Both the position numbers and the translations under genes were made by a program. The notes below the pieces were generated by a model. That model saw only the letters and a program-made list of their open reading frames with translations. It ran no database searches and was not told the DNA's origin. Positions 17,556 through 26,470 of a stretch of DNA of 64,000 bases are shown piece after piece (the first letter of the stretch is position 1; each line of letters starts with the position of its first letter). This DNA comes from Chryseotalea sp. WA131a (lineage in GTDB: Bacteria > Bacteroidota > Bacteroidia > Cytophagales > Cyclobacteriaceae), in NCBI GenBank assembly GCA_025370075.1, contig CP073016.1, forward strand, positions 3,658,001 through 3,722,000, in the 5' to 3' direction.

Positions 17556-18020
17556 ATGGCAACGTATCAATTGCAAATCAATGGAAAGACATTACAAGCC
17601 GATGTAGAACCCGATACCCCGCTGCTGTGGGTGCTACGCGATTCGGTCGGTTTGCTCGGCACGAAGTATGGATGCGGCATAGGGCAGTGTGGTGCTTGCA
17701 CGGTGCATATCAACGGCACGGCAGTGCGCTCGTGCTCGCTGCCAGTGTCTGCTGTAGGAACCAAAAAAGTGACCACTATTGAGGGGCTTTCAGAAAACGG
17801 AACGCACCCGGTGCAACAAGCGTGGGACGAAGTGGACGTAGCGCAATGTGGCTATTGCCAAGCAGGACAAATTATGACGGCTGCTGCTCTGTTGGCAAAA
17901 AACCCGAAACCTTCTGCAGAACAAATTGATACAGCCATGAATCCGAATCTGTGCCGATGTGGTACGTATCACCGCATTCATGAAGCAGTAGTAGTAGCAT
18001 CCAATAAAATGACCAAATAA
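17556..18020 (+). CDS. iorA: Isoquinoline 1-oxidoreductase-type [2Fe-2S] subunit
   Basis: The 154-residue protein is the iron-sulfur subunit of a two-subunit molybdenum hydroxylase. Plant-type cluster cysteines are Cys40, Cys45, Cys48 and Cys60 (YGCGIGQCGACTVHING). The second cluster uses Cys98, Cys101, Cys133 and Cys135 (CGYCQAGQ and NLCRCGTYHR). It passes electrons from the molybdenum centre in the partner gene 3 bp downstream. No FAD subunit is encoded nearby, which fits the Ior type that feeds a cytochrome rather than NAD. The true substrate may be an aldehyde or N-heterocycle. Confidence 0.93.
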   Translation: MATYQLQINGKTLQADVEPDTPLLWVLRDSVGLLGTKYGCGIGQCGACTVHINGTAVRSCSLPVSAVGTKKVTTIEGLSENGTHPVQQAWDEVDVAQCGYCQAGQIMTAAALLAKNPKPSAEQIDTAMNPNLCRCGTYHRIHEAVVVASNKMTK

Positions 18021-18023
18021 AAA

Positions 18024-20189
18024 ATGGCTATGGAAACAATTTCAACAACCAGTAGAAGGAATTTTTTAAAGATAGCTGCGCTTTCCAGTGGTGGATTGGT
18101 GTTGGGCTTTCATTGGAATGAAAGTGCTGCTACCTCTTTTAAAGTATTGAAAGATGAAGCGATGCTGAGCGAGCACAACTTCAATAGCTATTTGTCTATT
18201 TCAACAGAAGACATCATCACTATATTTTCACCCAACCCAGAGCTGGGGCAAAATATCAAAACTTCTTTCCCCATGATTGTGGCCGAAGAGTTGGATGCCG
18301 ATTGGAGCAAAGTGAAAATTATTCAGGCTGCACTCGACACCAAAAAGTACGAGCGACAACTAACAGGCGGAAGTGGTGCCATTCCACATTCGTGGGAACG
18401 CTTGCGCAAGGCAGGCGCCACGGCCCGGCATTTATTGGTAGAGGCGGCAGCTAAAAGATGGAGTGTTGCTTCGTCAGCGTTGGTGACGGAAAATGGAAAA
18501 GTCATAGACAAAGCAAATAATCGTTCGCTCAGTTATGGAGAGTTGGTGACGGATGCCGCTACGATAGCTGTACCTGCCGATGTAAAACTGAAAGACAAAA
18601 AAGATTTTAAAATCATTGGCAAGGCAATAAAGAATGTAGAGAACGAGGCCATCTTCACCGGCAAGCCGTTGTTTGGTTTGGATTTTTATCGTGAGGGTAT
18701 GTTGCACGCGATGGTTCAACGGCCTACAGGTTTTGGAATGAAAATAAAATCAGTGGACAGTGCGGCAGCCAGGGCTGTACCCGGAATTATTGATGTGGTG
18801 CAATTCAAAAATAATGTAGCCGTAGTGGGCAAATCAACTTGGCAAATCATTAAAGCACGCAAACTGCTGAAAGTTGACTACGAACCCGATGGGACGGTTG
18901 AAAGCTCTGCCGACCACGACAAGCTTTTCAAAGAGTTGTTGAACAGCAAAGACGCAACGGTGCGCAGGAAAAATGGCGATGTAGAGGCTGCTTTTAAAAA
19001 TGCTGCCAAAGTGATTGTGAAGGAATACCAATGTCCGTTCATTCCGCACAATCCTTTGGAGCCCATGAACTTTTTTGCAGATGTTCGTGCCGATGGTGTG
19101 GAGCTAATCGGCCCCACGCAAACACCCGACCGCGCTCGCGGTGAGGTAGCGAAGTTATTGAATATCTCGCCCGAAAAAATTACCGTGGAGATTACGCGCT
19201 TGGGTGGTGGATTCGGTAGAAGGTTATATGCCGATTACGTGTTAGAAGCAGCAGAACTCTCGAGCATTTTGAAAGCACCTGTAAAAGTTACTTGGCTGCG
19301 TGAAGATGACATGAGCGGTGGTACGTATCGCCCTGCCGTGCGTTACCGATTTGAAGCAGCCTTGGATGGAAATGGAAATGTGATTGGTTATAAGTTAAGA
19401 GGCGTGGGCATGAACTCGGGTAACCCCACACGTGAAGATAATTTTCCCTCGGGTGCGGTAGAGAATTTATTGATTGACTCGGTGGAACACAAGTCGAGCA
19501 TTACTACCGGTGCGTGGCGCGCGCCCATCACTAATTTTTTGGCGTATGCCGAGCAAGCGTTTTTAGATGAAGTGGCTGCCGAAGTAAAACAAGACCCTGT
19601 TCAGTTTCGATTAAACCTTTTGGAGAAAGCAAAAAAATCGCCCACAGGCCCGATCAAGTACGACATCGACCGCATGAAAGCAGTGATTGAATTGGTGGCT
19701 GAAAAATCGAACTGGGGCAAAAAGAAAAATGTAGCGCAGGGGTTCAGTGTTTATTTCTCACATCGCTCGTATGTGGCACAAGTGGCCGAAGTGGAAGTTA
19801 AGAATGGAAAACCTACGTTGCAAAAAATTTATGCTGCAGCCGATTGTGGTGTGGTGGTGAACCTAAGTGGTGCGATGCAACAAGTACGCGGTGGTATTGT
19901 GGACGGACTCGGTCATGCCTTCTATGGAAATCTGACTTTTAAGAATGGTGAACCAGAGCAAAAGAATTTCAACACCTATCGGTTGATTCGGTTGAAAGAG
20001 ATTCCTGAAATTGATGTTCACTTTGTGAACAACGGCATTGACCCAACAGGTTTGGGCGAGCCAGCACTTCCCCCGACAGGTGGCGCGGTGGCAAATGCAT
20101 TCTTTAAAGCAACGGGCAAGCGATTGTACAACCAGCCGTTCTTTAAGCAGGACGCGTTAGAGGGTGTGCAGTTAGGGACGAAGGGGTGA
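18024..20189 (+). CDS. iorB: Isoquinoline 1-oxidoreductase-type molybdopterin subunit, Tat-exported
   Basis: This 721-residue catalytic subunit of the xanthine dehydrogenase superfamily has an N-terminal Tat signal (TSRRNFLKIAALSSGG), so the complex should fold with its cofactor and move to the periplasm. Molybdopterin-binding segments include GGGFGRRLYADYV and TGAWRAPITNFLAYAEQAF. The catalytic glutamate is in GLGEPALPPTGGAVANAF. The start could be ATG 18024 or the ATG two codons later. It is translated just after iorA (3-bp gap). The cytochrome partner and the XdhC-like maturation factor are not in the window. Confidence 0.93.
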   Translation: MAMETISTTSRRNFLKIAALSSGGLVLGFHWNESAATSFKVLKDEAMLSEHNFNSYLSISTEDIITIFSPNPELGQNIKTSFPMIVAEELDADWSKVKIIQAALDTKKYERQLTGGSGAIPHSWERLRKAGATARHLLVEAAAKRWSVASSALVTENGKVIDKANNRSLSYGELVTDAATIAVPADVKLKDKKDFKIIGKAIKNVENEAIFTGKPLFGLDFYREGMLHAMVQRPTGFGMKIKSVDSAAARAVPGIIDVVQFKNNVAVVGKSTWQIIKARKLLKVDYEPDGTVESSADHDKLFKELLNSKDATVRRKNGDVEAAFKNAAKVIVKEYQCPFIPHNPLEPMNFFADVRADGVELIGPTQTPDRARGEVAKLLNISPEKITVEITRLGGGFGRRLYADYVLEAAELSSILKAPVKVTWLREDDMSGGTYRPAVRYRFEAALDGNGNVIGYKLRGVGMNSGNPTREDNFPSGAVENLLIDSVEHKSSITTGAWRAPITNFLAYAEQAFLDEVAAEVKQDPVQFRLNLLEKAKKSPTGPIKYDIDRMKAVIELVAEKSNWGKKKNVAQGFSVYFSHRSYVAQVAEVEVKNGKPTLQKIYAAADCGVVVNLSGAMQQVRGGIVDGLGHAFYGNLTFKNGEPEQKNFNTYRLIRLKEIPEIDVHFVNNGIDPTGLGEPALPPTGGAVANAFFKATGKRLYNQPFFKQDALEGVQLGTKG

Positions 20190-20220
20190 TTTTATTTGAT
20201 GGTTGTGGTGTCATGAATTT

Positions 20221-20721
20221 ATGAATACTAACGTTTTAAAGGAACTATATTGGACGGTTGGGATTGCGGTAGCAACTGGGACAATTGGGATGTTGTTATT
20301 TAATGCTCGACTTTGGGATGGGCAACCAGTTGAGATTCAACTTCCAGAAATGTATTTAGTTTTCTCAAAGCTATCAGTGTTAATAATTATTTTTTTAATT
20401 CTGTTGACGAGTTGTTATATAACGCGGATAATTTATTACAAACTCGACAATAAAATATTGATGGGATTTTTGACATTCCTTTTATTGTCCCTTCTGCTTT
20501 ATCAATTCGCTTATTTAGAATGGATAAATGGATTTGAATATCACATTGCCCCAGCCGTTGATAAAGGTGATTATTTTCAAAAACTTGACGTTCTTGGGTT
20601 TAAAGAATTCAGAGTACTTATGTGGACATTAATTTCCGCTAACGGGATAATCTTAACGGCAGTTGGTCTGAGATTTTTTAAAACTAAAGAGATTGAGTTG
20701 ACTCGCATGAAGACCCAATAA
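20221..20721 (+). CDS. Four-helix membrane protein of unknown function
   Basis: From the ATG at 20221 the product has 166 residues and four hydrophobic segments (about residues 10-28, 45-67, 76-94 and 132-152). Between the third and fourth there is an acidic periplasmic or cytoplasmic loop. A longer reading from TTG 20203 is less likely. Its sequence is more A+T-rich in feel than the ior genes before it. I recognise no family; it may be co-transcribed with iorAB (31-bp gap) or independent. Confidence 0.6.
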   Translation: MNTNVLKELYWTVGIAVATGTIGMLLFNARLWDGQPVEIQLPEMYLVFSKLSVLIIIFLILLTSCYITRIIYYKLDNKILMGFLTFLLLSLLLYQFAYLEWINGFEYHIAPAVDKGDYFQKLDVLGFKEFRVLMWTLISANGIILTAVGLRFFKTKEIELTRMKTQ

Positions 20722-20860
20722 TGCTTATGTTTCATTGTGAGGATTATTATTTTTGGGTAAGAAACATATTCACAATATAAATATATAACCACAAATCCCC
20801 TTTTCATCGGATTTCAATGGAACAGAAAAGAACTAGCTTTCTACTAAAAATCACCCGCTG

Positions 20861-20983
20861 ATGAAAAAACTATCGAACACCTACGTTATACTTTTTTTGT
20901 AATCACTGGCCATGAGCAACGCCTACTCCACAAAGTAAAAGCCAAGGCCGTGGTATTACTTTACTAAATCCAAGTAAGGGGAT
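20861..20983 (+). pseudogene. Possible remnant of an exported protein gene (signal peptide with in-frame stop)
   Basis: ATG 20861 opens a signal-peptide-like stretch, MKKLSNTYVILFL, stopped by TAA at 20900. Reading on in frame gives SLAMSNAYS, which would complete a normal signal peptide with its cleavage site, before another stop. A further open stretch continues in another frame up to the GH3 gene end. This looks like a decayed 5' end but could be chance. Confidence 0.25.
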
Positions 20984-23272
20984 TTATAAAGAACCCAGAG
21001 TAAACTCAGCTTGCTTAACATCTCTGGAATTTCCTCCCACAAAAACTTGAAATTTGCCAGGTTCGTAACCAAAACTCAAATCGGATTTATAAAAAGATAA
21101 ATCCTTGACGTGAATAGTAAAATGAACGGTCTTATTTTCGCCCGCTTTGAAATTGATTTTCTGGAAGCCCTTCAACTCCTTAACGGGACGGGTGATGGAG
21201 CCAACCAAATCCCGAATATATAATTGAACCACTTCCGCTCCATCGCGCGAGCCTGTATTGGTCACCTCGATAGTAAGGTTTAGCGAGTCGGTTGGTAAAA
21301 TATCTGTTTTACTCAATTTGATTTCTCCATATGAAAATTGAGTATAGCTCAAACCAAATCCAAAGGGATACACTGGGTCGTTGGAAACATCTAAATAATT
21401 TGAACGGAATTTTTGAAACCACTTATCATTGCCCAGTGGACGACCTGTATTTTTATGGGAATAGTAAAGCGGTAGCTGCCCTACATTTTGAGGAAACGTG
21501 GTGGTTAGTTTACCCGATGGATTGACATCGCCAAATAAAACATCGGCAATGGCATCGCCTGCTTCGCTGCCGCCATACCACACATTTAAAATCGCGGGAA
21601 CATTTTCTTCTTCCCATGCAAGTGCCAAAGGCCTTCCAGTAAACAAAACCAACACCACGGGCTTTCCTGTCTTCAATAATGCTTTTACCAATTCCTTTTG
21701 TGTTTCTGGAATTTCAATGTTCGTTCGGCTCGATGCTTCTCCGCTCATTTCAGCCGATTCTCCAACAGCCGCAATAATTACATCTGCGCCCTTTGCTATT
21801 TGCACGGCTTCGTTGCGTAGCTCTTCTGCCGAACGCTTGTCGCGATGAAGAGTTTTGCCAAACATAGTTCCACGTTCTTCAATAGCCTCATCTGCATCTA
21901 AGTTAGAACCTTTTGCATATACTACTTTTGCACTTGCTCCTACTGCTTTTTGTAATCCTTCACGTACCGAAATCGATTCTGAAAAACGTGCCGCTACACT
22001 CCATGTGCCTGTCATATTTTCTTTGGCATCAGCCAGCGGCCCAACCAAGGCAATCGTTCCCGTTTTTTTGATGGGAAGAATATCTCCTTTGTTCTTTAGC
22101 AAAACAAAACTTTGTGCGGCAATGCTTCGCGCCTCCGCTCGGTTCGCAGATGTAAAAATTTCGTTTTTTGCTCTATCGACATTGCAGTAGCGATAGGGAT
22201 CATGAAAGAGACCCAACTTGAATTTTGCTTCCAATATTCTTCGGCACGCATCGTTGATTTGTTTTTCTGATATTTTACCTTCTTTCACAGATTGACGGAG
22301 TGTACTTAGCAGACCTTCGCTTACCATGTCCATATCCAAACCGGCATCTAATGCTTTGGCTGAAACAGTTTGCAAATCGCCAAGGCCATGGTTAATCATT
22401 TCGCTTACGCCTGTATAATCTGAAACCAGAAAGCCTTTGAAGTTCCACTCGTTACGCAGCACATCGGTGAGCAGCCACTTATTGGCCGTAGCCGGCACAC
22501 CATCTATTTCGTTAAAGGATGCCATTACACTTCCAACACCAGCGTCAATTGCCGCTTTGTAAGGCGGAAGGTATTCGTTGTACATGCGCACGCGGCTCAT
22601 GTCGGTGGTGTTGTAATCGCGGCCAGCTTCGGCCGCACCGTAAAGTGCGTAGTGCTTGACGCAGGATAGGATTGTATTGTTTGCTGACAAATCGTTGCCT
22701 TGATAGCCGCGCACCATCGCTTTTGCAATCTCCGAACCGAGGTGAGGATCTTCACCGCTTCCTTCCGAAATTCTGCCCCAGCGCGCATCGCGGGAAATAT
22801 CTACCATGGGCGAAAATGTCCAGTTGATTCCATCGGCACTAGCCTCTTGTGCCGCTATGCGTGCGCTACGCTCAATCAACTTCATATCCCATGAACAACT
22901 CAACCCCAATGGAATTGGAAAAATGCTTTCATATCCATGGATCACATCCATTCCAAAAATCAATGGAATTTTTGTACGGCTTTTTTCTACAGCAATTTTT
23001 TGTACCTCTCTGATTTTGGCGACTGACTTTATGTTGAACAAGCCGCCCACCATTCCGCTCTCGATTTTCTTTGCAATGTCTGAGCTGCCTGTTTCACCTG
23101 TCACCATATCGCCTGACGAGGGCAGGTTGAGTTGGCCGATTTTCTCTTCAAGTGTCATTTGACTGAGAATGGAATCGACCACGTGCGTCATGCGGTCGCT
23201 TTTTTGCTGGGGCGTTGAGCAGGCCATTGCCAAGAGCAAGGCACTGAAAGGGAGTATAGATTTTGAGAACAT
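20984..23272 (-). CDS. bglX: GH3 beta-glucosidase lipoprotein of the PUL
   Basis: The 762-residue product is a family 3 glycoside hydrolase with a lipoprotein signal (LLLAMAC, Cys18). The N-terminal barrel holds the catalytic nucleophile Asp285 in GFLVSDYTGVSEM, with KHYALYGAAEAGRDYN and GMDVIHGYESIFPIP as further signatures. The second alpha/beta domain and a C-terminal fibronectin-III-like domain (from about residue 670) complete the BglX layout. In Bacteroides thetaiotaomicron a GH3 enzyme encoded beside GH144-type genes acts on beta-1,2-glucooligosaccharides, so this one may release glucose from sophoro-oligosaccharides. It is the last gene of the locus on this strand. Confidence 0.94.
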   Translation of the reverse strand: MFSKSILPFSALLLAMACSTPQQKSDRMTHVVDSILSQMTLEEKIGQLNLPSSGDMVTGETGSSDIAKKIESGMVGGLFNIKSVAKIREVQKIAVEKSRTKIPLIFGMDVIHGYESIFPIPLGLSCSWDMKLIERSARIAAQEASADGINWTFSPMVDISRDARWGRISEGSGEDPHLGSEIAKAMVRGYQGNDLSANNTILSCVKHYALYGAAEAGRDYNTTDMSRVRMYNEYLPPYKAAIDAGVGSVMASFNEIDGVPATANKWLLTDVLRNEWNFKGFLVSDYTGVSEMINHGLGDLQTVSAKALDAGLDMDMVSEGLLSTLRQSVKEGKISEKQINDACRRILEAKFKLGLFHDPYRYCNVDRAKNEIFTSANRAEARSIAAQSFVLLKNKGDILPIKKTGTIALVGPLADAKENMTGTWSVAARFSESISVREGLQKAVGASAKVVYAKGSNLDADEAIEERGTMFGKTLHRDKRSAEELRNEAVQIAKGADVIIAAVGESAEMSGEASSRTNIEIPETQKELVKALLKTGKPVVLVLFTGRPLALAWEEENVPAILNVWYGGSEAGDAIADVLFGDVNPSGKLTTTFPQNVGQLPLYYSHKNTGRPLGNDKWFQKFRSNYLDVSNDPVYPFGFGLSYTQFSYGEIKLSKTDILPTDSLNLTIEVTNTGSRDGAEVVQLYIRDLVGSITRPVKELKGFQKINFKAGENKTVHFTIHVKDLSFYKSDLSFGYEPGKFQVFVGGNSRDVKQAEFTLGSL

Positions 23273-23318
23273 CGTGATTAGATTAGTGGATAGTTTTTTT
23301 TATTGAGAGGTATGAATG

Positions 23319-24650
23319 TTATGGCGCAAAGCCCAATTTTGTTTTGGCTACTTGCACTTCAGGGGCCGACATAAATAAATTCCACAATAGTCCCGAGCGG
23401 TAGTTCTCCATCATCACTACGATCGGCCCTTGGTCGATGGCGAGGTACCATGGTTTTGTCCAGTTGGCTTGCTCGCTAAAGCCATCATAAAATCCGTACG
23501 TTCCAAAAATTTTTGTGTTGAGGCTGTCGTAGAAGTAGCGCATGGCCACTTGGCTTTCTTTCGGTGTATAGGGAAAAGAGGAAAGAGCTGCTGTTGGGCT
23601 AATCACACTTTTGTCTTCGTTGGGGCTATGGGCGGCATAAAATTTTATGGAATAACCCGCAGTAAGACCCCAGCAGTTAGGTCCGTAGCCTTTATAATGG
23701 AGTGGGTTCTCAACACAGTATTTATAATTAATCAGTGTGTGATTGACATTGTGTTGCCAATAATCGGCATAGGTATCTTTTAGCTTGCGCGGATCCAATC
23801 CCAAAAATGAATAGTGCGACCAAAACAGCGGCCCTCCAAATTGTTGTGCCCCGTTGTGCTTCAATGCAAGATGCAATCCATATTGCTGATGTGCCGAATC
23901 ATTTCGAATGGCACCTTTGCGCGCCCAACCTTCATGATAGGCAGCGGCAGGTATTGAATGTGTTGGCGAAGCGGCTGCAAGAACGTACGTAATCAGGCAT
24001 TCATTGTAACCTTCCAACGGAAAATTCATCACCCACTCTTTGTCGGGCGACCAGTGCCAATACAGTACATTTTTTTTGTTTTGATACCAATCCCACTCCA
24101 CACCTCGCCACAGCGAATCGATTTTGCTGGCCAGCGCCTTTTCTTCTTTGTTGCCATCTTTAAAATATTGGCGCACGCACAAAAGACCTTGCACTAAAAA
24201 CGCGGTCTCCACCAAATCACCACCATCATCATTTTTACTGAATGGTTTTACTTTTCCTGTTTCGCCATACATCCAATGTGGCCATGCACCATGAAAGCGA
24301 TCGGCTTTTGCTAACCAATTCGTTAGCTTGATCATGCGTTTCGTTCCTTCTGTGCGTGTAATAAAGCCTCGCTCCATACCAACCAATATGGCCATCACGC
24401 CAAAGCCTGTGCCACCTGTTGTCACCACATTTTTGTCATTGTCCGGATAATCATTATCCAAATGAATTCGCTCGCGTGCCGCGCCAGAAACAGGCTCGGC
24501 TCCTTCCCAGAAATACTGAAAGGTTTTGTATTGGACTAACGTGAAAAGTGAATCATCAGAAATGGATTTGCTTGATTCATTTTTTGAAGAAGGCTTGCAT
24601 GAATGGAGCACAAGCACCATTACAAAAGTGGCTACAAACAGGTACTTCAT
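23319..24650 (-). CDS. 'Glucoamylase family' lipoprotein, probable GH144 endo-beta-1,2-glucanase
   Basis: The 443-residue product has a lipoprotein signal (LVLHSC, Cys18) followed by one alpha/alpha-barrel domain of Pfam 'Glycoamylase'. Despite that name, characterised Bacteroidota members such as the Chitinophaga pinensis enzyme are GH144 endo-beta-1,2-glucanases. Acidic residues spaced D-x3-D-x2-E occur in KNDDGGDLVETAF (Asp141, Asp145, Glu148), the region proposed as catalytic in GH144 as far as I recall. GTGFGVMAILVGMERGFITR and DRFHGAWPHWMYG are other landmarks. I chose ATG 24650, nine codons after an upstream in-frame ATG, because it starts the signal peptide. The neighbours GH43 and GH3 share the transcript. 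Confidence 0.87.
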   Translation of the reverse strand: MKYLFVATFVMVLVLHSCKPSSKNESSKSISDDSLFTLVQYKTFQYFWEGAEPVSGAARERIHLDNDYPDNDKNVVTTGGTGFGVMAILVGMERGFITRTEGTKRMIKLTNWLAKADRFHGAWPHWMYGETGKVKPFSKNDDGGDLVETAFLVQGLLCVRQYFKDGNKEEKALASKIDSLWRGVEWDWYQNKKNVLYWHWSPDKEWVMNFPLEGYNECLITYVLAAASPTHSIPAAAYHEGWARKGAIRNDSAHQQYGLHLALKHNGAQQFGGPLFWSHYSFLGLDPRKLKDTYADYWQHNVNHTLINYKYCVENPLHYKGYGPNCWGLTAGYSIKFYAAHSPNEDKSVISPTAALSSFPYTPKESQVAMRYFYDSLNTKIFGTYGFYDGFSEQANWTKPWYLAIDQGPIVVMMENYRSGLLWNLFMSAPEVQVAKTKLGFAP

Positions 24651-24682
24651 ATTTTTTTCGATTAGCCCAATTCTCATATTGA

Positions 24683-26464
24683 TCAGAATTTAATAATCTT
24701 ACTTTTTTGTGAAAGCCCCGTTTCACCAATGGCTTCGATTTGCACGTAATAAGTTATGCCCTTGTTCAATCCTCTAAAATAGCGCTCTGTTTTGTCGTGT
24801 ACCATAATGCAGTTGTATAATTTATCGGGTTGAACCCCATAATAAATGTTGTAGGCATACGCACCGTCCACAGCCTTCCATGTAAAGGTCGCATCACGGG
24901 TGTCAACATGCCTTGCAATTTTGAAACCCGAAACTGTTTCCGGTTGATTGCCTTCTGCTTTTCCAAATACGCGAAAGCCAGCAATGGCAAATTTTCCATC
25001 GGCCATGTGAATGTTTTCCAGTTTGAGATAGCGGGTGCGAAACGGTCTTTTTAATTGTACATAATCGTGTGGCACATCGGTTTTGTTTTTACTTTTGTCA
25101 ATCAAGGTCTGCCACTTTTCACCATCCTGGCTATGGTGTATTACATATTGATGGTAAATGTTGTATTGCTTATCGCGAAGGCGTGCACCTTCATCTGCAT
25201 AGTTTATCTGGATAGCATACAGGTCATATTCCCTGCCTAAATCGACCGCTAAAAACTCACCAGCTTGATCTGATGCAGCGCTCCAATAGTCACGAATATT
25301 TTCGTTGAAAGCGAGCGATGGATCTTTTCCGTTTAAAGAAGAGGATGCCCACGCTTTCTTTTTATACGAAAGCAACATCCATCCTGTAAAGGTAGATTGG
25401 GTGTGATCGCGCAAAGCTGAAGCGTGATAGCTGGGGTAATCGCCAAATGCCGTGATGCTATACATTTGTCCATCGGCATCAAAACCTGTCGGGAAAACGC
25501 CCAACCTTCTTTCAAATTTGTACTTGATCCAATTCAGCATGGTGGCAATATGCCAATAGTTTCCAAATTTGTCTTGAAAGGTGCTACCATGGCCGGCTCC
25601 AGTGATGAAGCCGCCAACCTTTGTAGAAAATGGATTGTAATTTTGGTACACAAACGGACCAAGAGGATGGTCGCCCACCAATACACCATCGGCATACACA
25701 TTGAACTCTGTGCCGGGTGCAGCATACTGATAATAATATTTGCCGTTGTGCTTGGTCATCCAAGCCCCTTCGGTATAGGGGGCGATGGTTGTATCAGTAT
25801 TGTCTTCCCCAAAACGTTCCCATCCATGTTCATTTGGGTATAGCCTCGATAATTCCTTTTTTTCACCCACTGGCTGATATTTTTTTTTCGTATCCAACTC
25901 CATACCGTACAAAGGGAATGTGTTGCTGCTTCCCCAATACACGTAGGCTTTGCCATCGTCATCTTTAAAAAAGGAAGGATCCCACGTGGATACGCGAAAA
26001 GAGTCTGTCAGTATTTTCCACTTCGCGTGAACGGGGTCCGTACTAAAATAAAGTGGCATGGGGTCAGGTGCTGCAAAAGACGGAATAAACAATAATGTAT
26101 CGCCCCAAGCCCATGCACCGGGTGCACACACATTGTCGGCCGCTATGCCATTACTTTGAAAATCTTGTTTCACAAAGTTCCACTTACGCATATTGGCACT
26201 CCACCAGTATCCGTTTTGGTTGGTTGAAAACAGATAAAGTGTATCGCGCAGTTTAACTACAGCAGGGTCTGCGGTACTGCGGTGCGATTGATCTTGTGCG
26301 TAGTATTTATGGGTAGATGGTATGTATGCATAATCCAGATTCATGGGATTGCAATACGTGTTCGGGATATCAAGATACCCAGGTTGGTGTTGTTCACAGC
26401 CGATTAGCAAAATCAGAGCAGCCAATAGGACAAAAAAATAAATAACTTTAATTGAAACGTTCAT
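24683..26464 (-). CDS. GH43-family lipoprotein with discoidin and fibronectin-III domains
   Basis: The 593-residue product has a lipoprotein signal (LLIGC, Cys23). A five-bladed propeller of the GH43 type spans about residues 55-350, with the three acidic residues seen as Asp66 (STADPAVV), Asp162 (STWDPSFF) and Glu232 (YTEGAWM). A coagulation-factor 5/8-type C (discoidin, CBM32-like) domain follows at about 370-500, and a fibronectin-III domain at about 510-593. GH43 enzymes usually remove arabinose, xylose or galactose. Its presence beside two GH144-like genes suggests the natural glycan is decorated or that this subfamily has another specificity. Gaps to its neighbours are 6 and 32 bp. Confidence 0.86.
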   Translation of the reverse strand: MNVSIKVIYFFVLLAALILLIGCEQHQPGYLDIPNTYCNPMNLDYAYIPSTHKYYAQDQSHRSTADPAVVKLRDTLYLFSTNQNGYWWSANMRKWNFVKQDFQSNGIAADNVCAPGAWAWGDTLLFIPSFAAPDPMPLYFSTDPVHAKWKILTDSFRVSTWDPSFFKDDDGKAYVYWGSSNTFPLYGMELDTKKKYQPVGEKKELSRLYPNEHGWERFGEDNTDTTIAPYTEGAWMTKHNGKYYYQYAAPGTEFNVYADGVLVGDHPLGPFVYQNYNPFSTKVGGFITGAGHGSTFQDKFGNYWHIATMLNWIKYKFERRLGVFPTGFDADGQMYSITAFGDYPSYHASALRDHTQSTFTGWMLLSYKKKAWASSSLNGKDPSLAFNENIRDYWSAASDQAGEFLAVDLGREYDLYAIQINYADEGARLRDKQYNIYHQYVIHHSQDGEKWQTLIDKSKNKTDVPHDYVQLKRPFRTRYLKLENIHMADGKFAIAGFRVFGKAEGNQPETVSGFKIARHVDTRDATFTWKAVDGAYAYNIYYGVQPDKLYNCIMVHDKTERYFRGLNKGITYYVQIEAIGETGLSQKSKIIKF

Positions 26465-26470
26465 GATGAA

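Noticed and set aside
25424..25843. A 139-codon plus-strand frame opposite the GH43 gene
   Set aside because: The GH43 reading has intact catalytic motifs across the same bases; the opposite frame shows no domain.
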